Position numbers and translations under genes: made by a program
Shown here: piece by piece, positions 10,831-21,414 of the stretch
Position numbering within the stretch: position 1 is the stretch's first letter
Layout of the letters: each line of letters begins with the position of its first letter
Origin: Rhytidiadelphus loreus
Lineage: Eukaryota; Streptophyta; Bryopsida; Hypnales; Hylocomiaceae
Assembly: GCA_947034895.1 (NCBI GenBank)
Contig: OX344764.1
Location: 74,753,348 to 74,817,347 of the forward strand
Length of the DNA: 64,000 nt
Direction of reading: 5' to 3'
Notes under the pieces: model-generated
What the model saw: the letters and a program-made list of their open reading frames with translations, nothing else
What the model was told of the DNA's origin: nothing
The model's database searches: none

Positions 10831-12240
10831 CCTAAAGCACCGTTGCAAGGTGCGACTGCACTACTCAACCTCGACTATAGAAATCGGGTCTTAGGGTTTC
10901 CTGGTTAGGCTGACGCATGTGCTATCTCGCCATGTCCTCTCCCTGCGCCAGATTTACCTGTCCGCTCGTTGAGTCTCCACTGCCAGGTAAACTAAACTTT
11001 CCAACATAATTCATAATTCCTCAGTGAAGCATGTGATCCTTTCTCTGCAATTTTGTAGCTGTTTGCATGCGTTGAGTGTTGTGGGCGTTGTGGGTCCTCT
11101 TCCTGCTTCGAGATTTACTCGATTAGGGTTTAGCAATTGTGAAGAAAGCGCGGACAGAATTGGAAGGTGGCTGAATAACTCGAGGAGAGCGATTCTTGCT
11201 TGATACTATGACTATGAGTCTAGGTCGAAGTCAAGGTTGCAATGGCTATGGATCCTATGGAGCTGCTTTGAGGGAGCTTTTCTTTCTGAAGTTAGGGTTT
11301 ATCAATTTGGAGCTGAGAGCGGAAACAGTTGAAAGGTAGCTCAAGAACTCGCAGAGATTGATTCATGTATGATGGGCTGAGGTTAGAGTGAAGTAGAGTA
11401 CGGAACTTGTTGCACATATCGGGCATTGTTCTTGTCAAGCTGTTTAGGGTGACTTAATCTTTATAGTTAGGGTTTGGTAGTTCGGTGGGTAGAGCAGCCG
11501 CGGTTGCAACGGGACCGGCATATTTTAGAAGGCTGATCTCCCACGAAGCTTAGTATTAAGGTTCCATACGTACGTTGTTGGTGCAGGGAACTAGTGAGTG
11601 TTTTTTTCCCTCAGAATCCTGAGAGTTGAGTCATTTAGGAGGGGGTTCCAGAAAGCAGTTTACAGCTAACGGGGAGCGGAAGATCTCAAGCGAGGGATTC
11701 ATACATTGAACTTTGTGTGTGGACTGAATTGAACTTCTAGTCAATAACTTGGAAGTGGCAGACCTTGGAATTATTGGTGCTTAAGGCCGAGAAGCAGGTG
11801 TAAATCAGACAAGCAATTGACCAGACTTGAAGATATTGCCAGTCATACAAGATACTTTGTGTCTCTGCTGAAGTCGAGTTTTGAAGCTTGTTGTACTCAT
11901 TGGACGTTGCTGATGTTGAGGTTGAGGTTGCTGAACTAACTAGAATTTCTCTTCCTGCCTGTAGGTTTAGCAATTTGAAGAAGAGAAGGAACTCAGTTGG
12001 AGGGAGCAGATTGATACTTATATGCTTTTCTTTCAACTTTTACTCAAGGTTTCAGACATTGCAAGGATACGGAGAAGGAGCTCTTTTCAACTGATTGAGG
12101 ACGTACACTTGAAAGGGGGCCGAAGACTTGAGGAGATTCAGTCCTATGCTTTATCTAGATGAGAAGTTGGATTTCTATCTGTGCTGTTACTCTGTTGTTG
12201 AGGCGGAACTATTAGAAGTTTGTAGACACAGAGACACAAA
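10831..12240. other. Leader/intergenic region upstream of the PPR gene
   Basis: No credible reading frame. The region contains degenerate repeats (see the repeat entry) and several TTAGGGTTT telo-box-like strings (for example 11124, 11291 and 11466), which are common in plant promoters and 5' leaders. It probably contains promoter and 5' UTR of the downstream gene. Confidence 0.4.
11120..12150. repeat. Degenerate ~170-bp repeat in the 5' leader
   Basis: A module of the type TTAGGGTTTA / CAATTTG / GAGCGGA / TTG-AAGGTGGCT / AACTCG-GAGA / GATTCATG recurs from about 11120, 11290 and 11465, with weaker versions near 11640, 11960 and 12110. Spacing of the first copies is about 166-178 bp. Copies are heavily diverged. 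Confidence 0.45.
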
Positions 12241-12318
12241 ATGTCTGCATTAATGCACCTTTTGTCGCTTCATAGACAGCAAACGAGAAGCTATTTGGTG
12301 CTTGGAGCTGGTGCACGG
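12241..12318 (+). CDS. Possible first exon with mitochondrial targeting peptide
   Basis: An ATG at 12241 opens 26 codons that are hydrophobic, Arg-bearing and free of acidic residues (MSALMHLLSLHRQQTRSYLV...), then meets a consensus donor GTGAGTGAG at 12319 in phase 0. The PPR frame downstream has no ATG near its start but has a possible phase-0 acceptor (AAAG before 13682). Joining them would give the PPR protein an organellar presequence. The link is inferred; this exon might instead belong to the PDF-motif gene. Confidence 0.4.
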
Positions 12319-12857
12319 GTGAGTGAGTGTTGACTTATGGCCATACACCTGTTCTACGGAAGTAGTTGGATGACTTGTGACTTGTCTGGACTGAACTACC
12401 GTGGTCTTGTTAGCAACACATGTGTCCGATACATTGACAGCAGTATATTTGATCAATACGGTTGTACGCTTCCCCCAACTGACAGGACGTGAACTCGGTT
12501 GGTTGGGCGTTAAACATTAAATCGTAGAACCGATGAGTACCTTATGCTCGAACCACTATCAATTGAATGTGTTTTTTTGATGCTGTCGGGGATTTGTGTG
12601 ACCAGGATGCCTGTGTGATCACACTCTTGAAATCTCCATGGCACATACACCCATGTTTATTATTTGTCCCAGCCTCCCCAGGAGGAAGGAGCAGCGGACC
12701 CATTAGGTGTTCATCGTCATCAGTTTGGAGAAAGCCCTCTGTGAGTACCAATGCTTCAGTTATGCATAAGATAACCGCTCTCATGGCCGGAAGTGGTTGC
12801 TTTTTGTATCTGAGAAAAATTGAATAACACGTATGAAGTATTTAACAATTGAATCAG

Positions 12858-13648
12858 GTGAAGTTCAGACAATGGAGCAAGATTGGGAGGAGTATTTTGC
12901 AGACCCTTTGCAGTGGTGGGACAACAGATTATACAAGGTATGATTAGGAATATTGCCAAGGTTGGTAATTATTTGGTGTTAGAAATTTATGAAAAGACAT
13001 TGAGAAAGTTATTTATTGGTTGTACAAGGTCTTGGGCACTTGGATAAACAAGAAGCATATTACATTTCGAGTGTGTTCAGTATTGAATTGATGGCTAATT
13101 AGATCACTCCAATGTTTAAGGACAAATGTTCCTTGATTTCTTTTTCATATTGCATTGTGGGTTGTTGTGCATGTAGATGAATCCAAAATCACCTGACTAT
13201 AAACACAAGGTGACAATGAAAGCACTTTGGGTGGATGGTTGGTCAACCCCTGCCTGGGTGAAGGCGATGTTCAAATTGTTGACTTTAAGTGAATTATCTT
13301 CTCATGGTGGTTATCATACCAATGGTTCTCAAGAGATTGTTCCACCAAATAGGTATTGGCATGAGCCTAAGTTGTTTCCCTTTGTGAGAAGGAATTGGTG
13401 CAATCAACTTGCTATAGATGATCCTTACACATCGGAGGTGGATGTTGGACCCATTGTTTGTAATTTGTTTTGTTAGGTGTAGCTTGAAACTTGTGGTTTG
13501 GGTCAATTTGAGGATTTGGTTTATGCAACACTCTTGTCTTTGTTTGCTTTTTGATGCTCACTAGGTGCATTTAAAGTGCAATGACCTTGAGAAGTATTGT
13601 GCATGTAAGAGGTATAAAGACTGGATAGTTGCATACAAGTGTTTTTAA
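12858..13648 (+). pseudogene. PDF-motif exons of an OSB-like organellar ssDNA-binding gene
   Basis: Three putative exons: 12858-12937 (DWEEYFADPLQWWDNRLYK), 13177-13476 (MNPKSPDYKHKVTMKALWVD...STPAWV) and 13565-13648. The first two join in phase at consensus GTATGA and GTAG sites and together form the PDF motif of plant OSB proteins (W..FF..P..WWDNR..K, PDFKHK, ALWL, P.WV), here with PDY. OSB proteins bind single-stranded organellar DNA. The N-terminal SSB domain is not found and the second exon runs into a stop, so it is a remnant, or an alternative 5' part of the PPR transcript. Function beyond the motif is unknown. Confidence 0.5.
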
Positions 13649-13681
13649 ATGGATTGAGTAACATTTTTGACAGTGTGAAAG

Positions 13682-16480
13682 GTTCATCGATGGGTCAGGT
13701 TACCCAAGGGCGATTTTCGAAGGAGAAACACTTTGTCAGCTAGTGCAAAAGCGTCAAGGCAAGCCATTCAAGTTAGTGGTGGGAGTGCGAGTGAAGCAAT
13801 TGATCTTTTGAAGAACCGTCTACAACAGGGCATTGCAATAGACTCGTACTCCTATGTTGAGATTTTGAAGCGGTGCTTGAAGCAGGAAGACCTTGCGGCA
13901 GTAAAGCAGGTTCATGAGTGCACCATTGAGAGTGGCATGCAGCAGAATATATATGTGGCAAACAACCTATTGAGTGGATACATCAGATGTGGGAGACTGG
14001 AGGATGCATGCAGACTGTTTGAAGAACTTGTGAAGAAGGATGTTGTTAGTTGGAACGTCATGATTGGAGGTCATGCTCAGCACAGTTGTGGGAAAGATGC
14101 CATGGAAGTTTTCCTTCGCATGCGAAAGGAAGGTATGCAACCTAACGCAGTTACTTACTTGAGCATGCTGAAAGCCAGTGCAAGCCCATCAGCTTTAAAG
14201 TGGGTCGAGGAGGTTCATGGATATATCAGAGTGGGTGGGTTTGAATCAGATTTTCGTGTGGGGACCTCGCTCCTTACAATGTATGCAAAGTGCGGGAACA
14301 TAAAGGAGGCAAGAAACACTTTTGATAAGTTGACGAGTCGCAATGTGATTACCTGGAATGTGATGATTGGAGCATATGCCGACGGTGGTTATGGTGAGGA
14401 AGCATATCGACTTCTTCTCCAAATGAAACGGGAAGGCTTCGAACCAGACGCAATCACTTATAGGAGTATCCTGAATGCCTGTGCTAGCTCGGGGGCCTTG
14501 ATATGGGTGAAGGAGGTTCACAGACTTGCCCATGGAGCGGGATTTGAGTCAGATTTGCGTGTGGGCACCGCGCTGGTGCACATGTATGCGAAATGTGGCA
14601 GTATCAATGATGCTCAATTGGTTTTTGACAGAATGCTGTCCCGGGATGTCGTCACGTGGACTGTGATGATTGCTGGACTTGCGCAACATGGCTGTGGGTC
14701 TGAAGCATATCAACTTCTTCTTCGTATGGAACAGGAAGGTGTGAAACCAGACGCTTTTACGTATGCGAGTATCTTGAATGCGTGTCCAAGCGCGGGGGCT
14801 TTGGAGTGGGTCAGCGAGGTTCATAGCCATGCCCGTGAAGCTGGATTTGAGTTGGATGTGCGTGTGGGCAACGCGCTAGTGCACATGTATGCAAAGTGCG
14901 GCAGAATCGAAGATGCGCGACTGACTTTTGACAAAATGGAAGAACGGGACGTTATTACTTGGAACGTGATGATTGGTGGACTTGCGCACCAAGGACTTGG
15001 TTCTGAAGCATTTGCCCTCTTTCTCCGAATGAAACGGGAAGGCTTCAAACCAACTGCTATCACTTATATTAGCATGCTGAATACATGTGCAAGCGCGGGG
15101 GCTTTGGAGTGGGTGAAGGAGGTTCATGGCGATTGCCGTGAAGTGGGATTTGAGTCAGATGTGCGTGTGGGAACCGCGCTGGTCCACATGTATGCAAAGT
15201 GTGGCAGTATCGATGATGCGCGACTGACTTTTGACAAATTGGAGGATCGGAATGTAATTTCATGGAATGTGATGATTGGAGCCTATGCAGATTGCGGTTT
15301 TGGTGAGGAAGCATATCGACTTTTCCTCCGAATGAAACGGGAAGGCTTCAAACCAGACGCAATCACGTATATGAGCGCTCTTAATTCGTGTGCAAGCGCA
15401 GGGGCTTTGGAGTGGGTAAGGGAGGTTCATAGCGATGCCCGTGAAGCCGGATTTGAGTTGGATGTTCGTGTGGGTAATGCGCTGGTCCACATGTATGCGA
15501 AGTGTGGCAGTGTCGATGATGCTCGATTGGTTTTTCACAGAATGGCGGAACGGGACGTGATTACTTGGAATGTGATGATTGGTGGACTGGCGCAACATGG
15601 ATGTGGGTCTGAAGCTCTAGATGTCTTCAGGAATATGACAGCTGCCGGTGTGAAGCCTGATGGGTACTCATTTGTGGCATTGTTATCGGCCTGTAGTCAT
15701 GCGGGCCTTGTTGATGAAGGGCGTCGACTTTTCCTGGCTATGTCGCAAGATTACGGCATCGATACCAGTGTGGTGCATTGGACCTGCATGGTGGATATTC
15801 TTGGGCGGGCTGGGCACCTGGAAGAAGCAAAGGTTTTGATTGATAATATGCCAGTTGAATCAGATGAAGCAACTTGGGGAGCTTTGCTCGGTGCCTGTAG
15901 ATCTTATGGTAATGTGGAGTTGGGTGAACTTGCGGCTAAAGAGCTCTTCAAGTTGAAACCCGGGGATGCCTCTACATACGTGGTCCTCTCCAACATCTAT
16001 GCTGCTGCTGAGAAGTGGGAGAAGGCATCATCGGTGCGTGCTGCGATGCTGGAGAGGGGTATACGCAAGGAACCTGGGCGTAGCTGGATCGAAGTTGATA
16101 AGAAGATTCATGCCTTTGTTGTAGGGGATACATCTCACCCAGAAACAAAGGAGATATATGCAGAGCTGAGCAGATTAACGGAGAAAATCAAGGCTGAAGG
16201 CTACCTTCCAGATACGCGGCTTGTGTTGCATGATGTTGATGAGAAGGATAAGGAGTTTTCACTTTGCTCTCATAGTGAGAAGTTGGCTATTGCATATGGA
16301 TTGATTCACACCCCAAGTAGTAAATCCGTTCGTGTGTACAAGAATCTTCGGGTGTGTTCGGATTGTCATACAGCAACCAAGTTGATCTCGAAAGTGTCTA
16401 GAAGAGAGATTGTGGTTAGAGATGCAAATCGCTTTCATCACTTTTGTGATGGCTTTTGTTCTTGTAAAGATTATTGGTGA
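13682..16480 (+). CDS. PLS-class pentatricopeptide repeat protein with DYW domain
   Basis: The frame is open from 13682 to the TGA at 16480 without an intron, about 930 codons. Tandem PPR motifs (MYAKCG, NALVHMYAKCG, DVITWNVMIGG) fill the first 600 residues. E/E+ segments and a complete DYW domain follow: the HSEKLAIAYG zinc-binding HxE box, CSDCH, and the terminal CSCKDYW. Such proteins bind organellar transcripts and catalyse C-to-U editing by cytidine deamination in mitochondria or plastids. Each PPR reads one base, so the roughly 18 repeats would define one site. The central part is made of six units with an exact 303-nt period (anchors 13908, 14211, 14514, 14817, 15120, 15423), a sign of recent internal amplification. 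No ATG lies near the 5' end; a spliced first exon at 12241 is plausible. No damage is visible. Confidence 0.9.
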   Translation, partial: VHRWVRLPKGDFRRRNTLSASAKASRQAIQVSGGSASEAIDLLKNRLQQGIAIDSYSYVEILKRCLKQEDLAAVKQVHECTIESGMQQNIYVANNLLSGYIRCGRLEDACRLFEELVKKDVVSWNVMIGGHAQHSCGKDAMEVFLRMRKEGMQPNAVTYLSMLKASASPSALKWVEEVHGYIRVGGFESDFRVGTSLLTMYAKCGNIKEARNTFDKLTSRNVITWNVMIGAYADGGYGEEAYRLLLQMKREGFEPDAITYRSILNACASSGALIWVKEVHRLAHGAGFESDLRVGTALVHMYAKCGSINDAQLVFDRMLSRDVVTWTVMIAGLAQHGCGSEAYQLLLRMEQEGVKPDAFTYASILNACPSAGALEWVSEVHSHAREAGFELDVRVGNALVHMYAKCGRIEDARLTFDKMEERDVITWNVMIGGLAHQGLGSEAFALFLRMKREGFKPTAITYISMLNTCASAGALEWVKEVHGDCREVGFESDVRVGTALVHMYAKCGSIDDARLTFDKLEDRNVISWNVMIGAYADCGFGEEAYRLFLRMKREGFKPDAITYMSALNSCASAGALEWVREVHSDAREAGFELDVRVGNALVHMYAKCGSVDDARLVFHRMAERDVITWNVMIGGLAQHGCGSEALDVFRNMTAAGVKPDGYSFVALLSACSHAGLVDEGRRLFLAMSQDYGIDTSVVHWTCMVDILGRAGHLEEAKVLIDNMPVESDEATWGALLGACRSYGNVELGELAAKELFKLKPGDASTYVVLSNIYAAAEKWEKASSVRAAMLERGIRKEPGRSWIEVDKKIHAFVVGDTSHPETKEIYAELSRLTEKIKAEGYLPDTRLVLHDVDEKDKEFSLCSHSEKLAIAYGLIHTPSSKSVRVYKNLRVCSDCHTATKLISKVSRREIVVRDANRFHHFCDGFCSCKDYW

Positions 16481-19400
16481 TCAGTTTGGCAATTCGAGTT
16501 GATTGTGGAGCAAATTTTTGAGACCTTTGATGAGCATTTGATGTGTACATGTATTAAATTATCCTATTTGTAGTTGCCTAGTCTGATTTTGTATGTTGGT
16601 GTAGAAGACATTTGTGAGTTTGTAGTTGTTTATCAATATTGTATCACAGGCTAAGTGCATTATATTTGTATGGCATACAATCAATGATTGAACTTGAAGA
16701 TTTCTCTTCACGTTAAGACAATTAATGTTAGCAATTGATTGCCTTTAGTTTTTTCTTAGATTACATGATCCATCTAATTTGTTGTTGTGAAATAACTTCT
16801 TTATATTGTTTGCTTGGCAATTGTTTTTGATTTAGAATCTAGATCTTCCAATTTAGAATTAATGACAAGGAATGAGTTGGTTGCCTCAACTTTTGTTTGT
16901 TCATTGAGATACATGGAAGTTAGATGATATTAACACTTAAAGGACATATCCAATGACTTTCAAACCTCAAATCCTTCCCTCTATACTCTCCATTTCTTCT
17001 CTATTTTTGAATGAAATTTTTTATTTTTAAAAGATGAATTCACATATCTGGTATATAGAATTGCAATTAATTTTTGAAGAAAAGAAAAAGGAAATTCATA
17101 TTAATTACAAAATAGTCATGTTTTAAAAAAAAAATTAATTAAGAATAGAATTAATTTTTAATGTAGAACATTTAAGTATAAAGAAAGTTTTCATATCACT
17201 CTATTTAGAGTCATGGGTAATAATGGATCTTCAACTTCAAATTTCAATCAAATGTTCAATATCAAGATTTTTCAAGATTTTTAAGTAGAATGCAACCTTC
17301 TTCATTAAAATGTTTATTTTTGGATTTATATAAAATTTCCAAGTAGAGTGGAAACTACAAACCTTTCTTCAAAAAGATCATTTCACTAGTTTTTCTTAGA
17401 AGCAAAAAAAATAAGAATGTCAAAAATTAGCTTTTAAGGAAAAATTGTTGAAAGTATTGAAAGACATTGTATAGGTGTATCTTTCTTTTTGATATAGTAC
17501 TCCATAAAAACTTAAAAGAACAACTAATATCATTTGAACTTAACTCAATGATGTAAACATAACATTAATGAATTTGCATCCAAAAATTGGATGAAAATTG
17601 TCCATTCTTCAATATGCAAAAGATATGTGTGACTATCCAAAGAACAATATTTAATCCTTAACGTCTTGCCAAGGTTAAGGGTTCTATTATTCTAATATCC
17701 CAACATTATTATGCTTGGACAACCTAGAAGCAGAGTGCTTAAAAGTTCACCAATCAGCATGCTAATTGATCATTGTTAGCACTCAAGAATGCAAATTTGT
17801 GAGCAATGAGTAGTGATCAACAACTAGGTTAACATTGAGCAATAAATTATTTACTTAATTTTAATATTATATGAATTTGAATTAATCTTTTCCTTTAGAC
17901 ATACAATATTAGGGCCACTATCTAGATGAATGTGTGGATGAAATGTGATGGGTGACTTTTTTGCTTAATCTTTAGAGATTCAAGGCTTTTTCTCCATAAA
18001 AAACACTCAAAACTATCATTTTTATTGCAAAGAGAAATAAAATTTAAAAATTATTTTTCTTATGTCTCTAACTATAGGATCTTGTACTAGACTAGTACAA
18101 AAATGTGTGTAAGAAATTTCAAAAACTTTGACAATGTAGATTGCATGATATTTGCATTTAAAGTGAAGAAAATAAGTTTTTTGCATCATTTTTACTTGAT
18201 TAGATTTTTTGGCTTTAAATCTTCTTAACTTAAATTTTTTGCACTATTGATTTTGATTTTCTATTTTTTAATGTTGAAGAATTAGTTGAGAATCTAAAAA
18301 AATAAAATTTAACCAAAAACACTTAATCTTCACTCATAATATTATTACGTAGAAGTAGGTTCAAGATTTAAGATAAAACTAAACTTTTAATAGCTCTAAG
18401 ATGAAATTGAAAAACAATAATTCCAACAGATTGAAATAAAATTTATATTCCTATAAAGTTAATTTGATTTCCTATATTCAATAGAAGTTTCAAAAATCAT
18501 ACCAAAAATTGAGATTATCCAAACTGCTTCCCGAAATTTTAAGAGTCCTTTGCACAAACTTTAAGACTTTAGGGGTTAAGACACTTCTACATGTAGTTAA
18601 GTAACGCTTAGATTTGACACTTGTTTTTTCAAGGGTGGGGTGGGGTAATGGCATATACAAAATAGAGCTATAAAGGGTCATCAATTGACATAGAGGTTAC
18701 ATAGTTATAAGGGATAACATTTGGAATGATAATATCTTTGATTTTGCAAGATTGGAATTTATCACGGATCCAGGGAGATAGTTACTCTACTTATAATGAC
18801 AAACATTTTGGTTCTACTGTTAAGGTAAGAGGCTCTGAAATGGCTCATCCAAGGGATAATCCGCCTATTTCATGTATTTTATTAAATGAAAATATTTATA
18901 GCTCATTTTTCAGACAAAGACAAATAGAAGAGAAATCTAACACAAGTGGTTTGCTATTTTTTGAAGCATCTTTGAATTACTTATGGATTTTCAAAGGAGT
19001 TATGTTATAGGTCCTTATTTATGTCCCTAGGTCTTCCATAAACTATTCACTTGCAACTTTTAAAGAAAAATGGTAAAGCAAAAAGAATGATTGGCTCTTG
19101 CAATTAAAATTGTTTTTTTTCTTAATTCATTCAATGACTATGGAGGTCAATTTATGAACTACCGTTTGTCCATTTCACAGCCATTTATAGAGTCCATTCT
19201 TAATGCCCACTCTATTTTAGAGCCTCCTACCATATAGTCATGATGAATTTTTAAACCTTCACATACCGAACTTACATCTTTTATTTCTTCATTGAAATCA
19301 TAGTCATTAGTGCTTAGGATCTTCGGATTTTCACTTTGCAAGGAAAGTTCCTTAGTGAATCTTTTATACGAGGGTTATACATCCGCCTTTAAGGGCTTAT

Positions 19401-19926
19401 TCGTTAATTTGAGACAAGTTGGGGTCTGATTTTAATGCATTCTATATTTAGAATGAAATTAGTATTCAATAAATTGAGACTCTTCAATAAATTAAGACTT
19501 CAAAATGTTAAAACACTTTTTTATAGATTTTTCTAGTTCTACAAAAAGTATCTCCAACCAACAATTTACTATTTCATTTCTTAATTTATTCATTAATATC
19601 TACATACAATAGACCATGAAGTTATAAATTGAGACATTTTTTTAAATTGAGATTACCTTAAATCTAAAATACTAATCCCCATACTTTTCACACCAAACTT
19701 TTTAAATAAAATACACTTCAACCAAATACTAATTGAAGGCACATGTAAATGTAATATATATAGAAGCATTAATAAGGGAAAAATATATTCTATTAATAGC
19801 AATAAAAATGTTACATAGCTGCCACATCATGATAGAAACAATAAAAGAAACAACTGCAAATACTAAAATGTAAAACCACATTGAACCTCACTTTCTAAAA
19901 TAAAAAACCACCAACAGACCTACAAA
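16481..19926. other. Intergenic, AT-rich, no gene
   Basis: PPR 3' flank with likely polyadenylation signals, then about 3.3 kb of AT-rich DNA. Short frames (for example 18726-19010) have no recognisable family or codon bias. The segment 17990-18460 is a dispersed repeat also found at about 38350-38830. Confidence 0.5.
17990..18460. repeat. Dispersed AT-rich repeat, copy 1
   Basis: It shares ordered blocks with 38350-38830: ATAGGATCTT, ACTAGTA, AATGTGTG, AGATTGCA, GCATTTA-AGTGAA, TTGCACTA, GTTGAGA-TCTAAA and ACTTAAT-TTCA. Similarity is diffuse, roughly two thirds by eye. The other copy lies inside a fold-back structure. Confidence 0.5.
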
Positions 19927-20313
19927 CTATTCCTCGCCTTCCGCGGAAGACACTTTGTTCTTTGAATTAGAGTTAAAGGCCGCCAGGGATGATTTGATAA
20001 TGTTCAGTTGCATCTTGGAAATTGTAACTTTTGTAATAACTTGAGGTTGATCTTCAGCCCCCCTTCTTCCACATGGCTTGAAAGTTGTCATGATACAGTC
20101 TGTGTTGGACGAGCACGGAGGGATTACACAATCCTTGCGCCACACATTCCCAGCTTTAGTGTCCCATTTAGCATACGTATCCATATTGATGTGACGACTT
20201 GAAGTAGGCGTCCAATATTGGATTTGGATCAAATGAACATGGCCAGGATTTGGATTTGGATTTGTAAGAGCCCTCGCAAGCCAAAATGGTTTTGGGTCGT
20301 CATCAGTGGGGCG
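19927..20313 (-). pseudogene. C-terminal fragment of an unknown gene cut by the retroelement
   Basis: The minus strand encodes about 128 residues (KPFWLARALT, HLIQIQYWTPTSS, Lys/Ser-rich tail ending in a stop at 19927). The KPFWLA... plus .YW pattern loosely recalls BAH/chromo-like C-terminal domains of transposon-encoded proteins. The 5' part is missing because the LTR end of the second retroelement abuts it at 20314. No function can be assigned. Confidence 0.4.
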
Positions 20314-21414
20314 TGTCGTACGCGTAATACTGTAGTAAGCGCTCTTAACCACAACAACGTGGCAAGATGACACGGAATATCGTCCCAGGGAACCCCAGAG
20401 GGTGTTCTAAATTCCGTCTAATCCGGTTTATTGTAACTACTTCAATTTTCACTCCCCAACCGGATTCTATCTCTATCCGGACTCTCTCCCGGATCCGGAT
20501 TATTACAAACACCAGATCCGTAACTTAACACACGGTTTTCGATACCTCTGTTTTACCTTCAGAGGGTCCTCACTGACTTTTCCGGAGGGGTAAGGACAAC
20601 GCCACTCCTTGTATTTCACTAACTCTAACTTCCTAATGACACGTACCCAAAGATCTTTCCGTCACAAACAAGGAACAGACTGGCTGACTCTCACAACTTC
20701 GGATTTCTCCAGAAGCAGGTCACTCAGAATACAACCCGACTCCCCTTGCTACAACGACAAATACAAGACTTACCCGGAAACTGAGACGGGGTCCGGTACT
20801 AACACTCCAACTTGTGTTTTGCAGACGGACGGAACTTTCCGGGTGAGCGGGGGTTTTCCACAGACAGTTGCTTATCTCCGCACGGAACCCTCCCTGGCCT
20901 TCCGGACTCGCACCCACACCACCAACGCCGGACTCCGCACAACTTCCTACACACGCTAAAACTACTTCCCTGGACAACACACAGTTCACAGACCCGGGAA
21001 ACCCTGAATCCGGACTCCTCCTTACCACCTCTCTACTCTTTAGCCACAACCTTCAAGCAAGTGCCCAAGCAACCTTAAAACTCCCAAGGAAAAGGAAACC
21101 AAGGACCCACAAAGAAAACTAAGGCAATGAATAAAAAGACAATAAAAATGCAAACATATATTTATTGCTCAAAATAAGGAATAGCAAGAAAAGGAATGAA
21201 GGACCACAAGCGGTCCCTTCCTTTTATAAGCAAAACAACATGCCGGAAAACCCGCAGAAAGTGCCACTAAACACCATCCTAAACTGCCCTAAAAGTCCGG
21301 GCGGATAAGTTTAACTAAAACTTACCCTTGAAAATCCGGAATCCGGGTTTTGACTGAGACCCGGAACTCCTAGTCTAACAAAATGTTAACTGAAAACACT
21401 ATCAGTCTAACTAC
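20314..21414 (-). repeat. 3' LTR-like region of retroelement copy B
   Basis: On the minus strand it has a TATA box (TTATAAAAGG, about 21221-21230), an AATAAATATAT polyadenylation signal (about 21157-21167) and the end CGCGTACGACA. It follows the gag-like stop directly. Copy A shows the same order. Confidence 0.55.

Noticed and set aside
13773..15598. Antisense frames under the PPR gene
   Set aside because: They are mirror shadows of the repeated PPR units and start on non-ATG codons.
18726..19010. 94-codon frame at 18.7 kb as an organelle-derived fragment
   Set aside because: It felt superficially like a plastid protein, but no specific family matched and no second copy is present.
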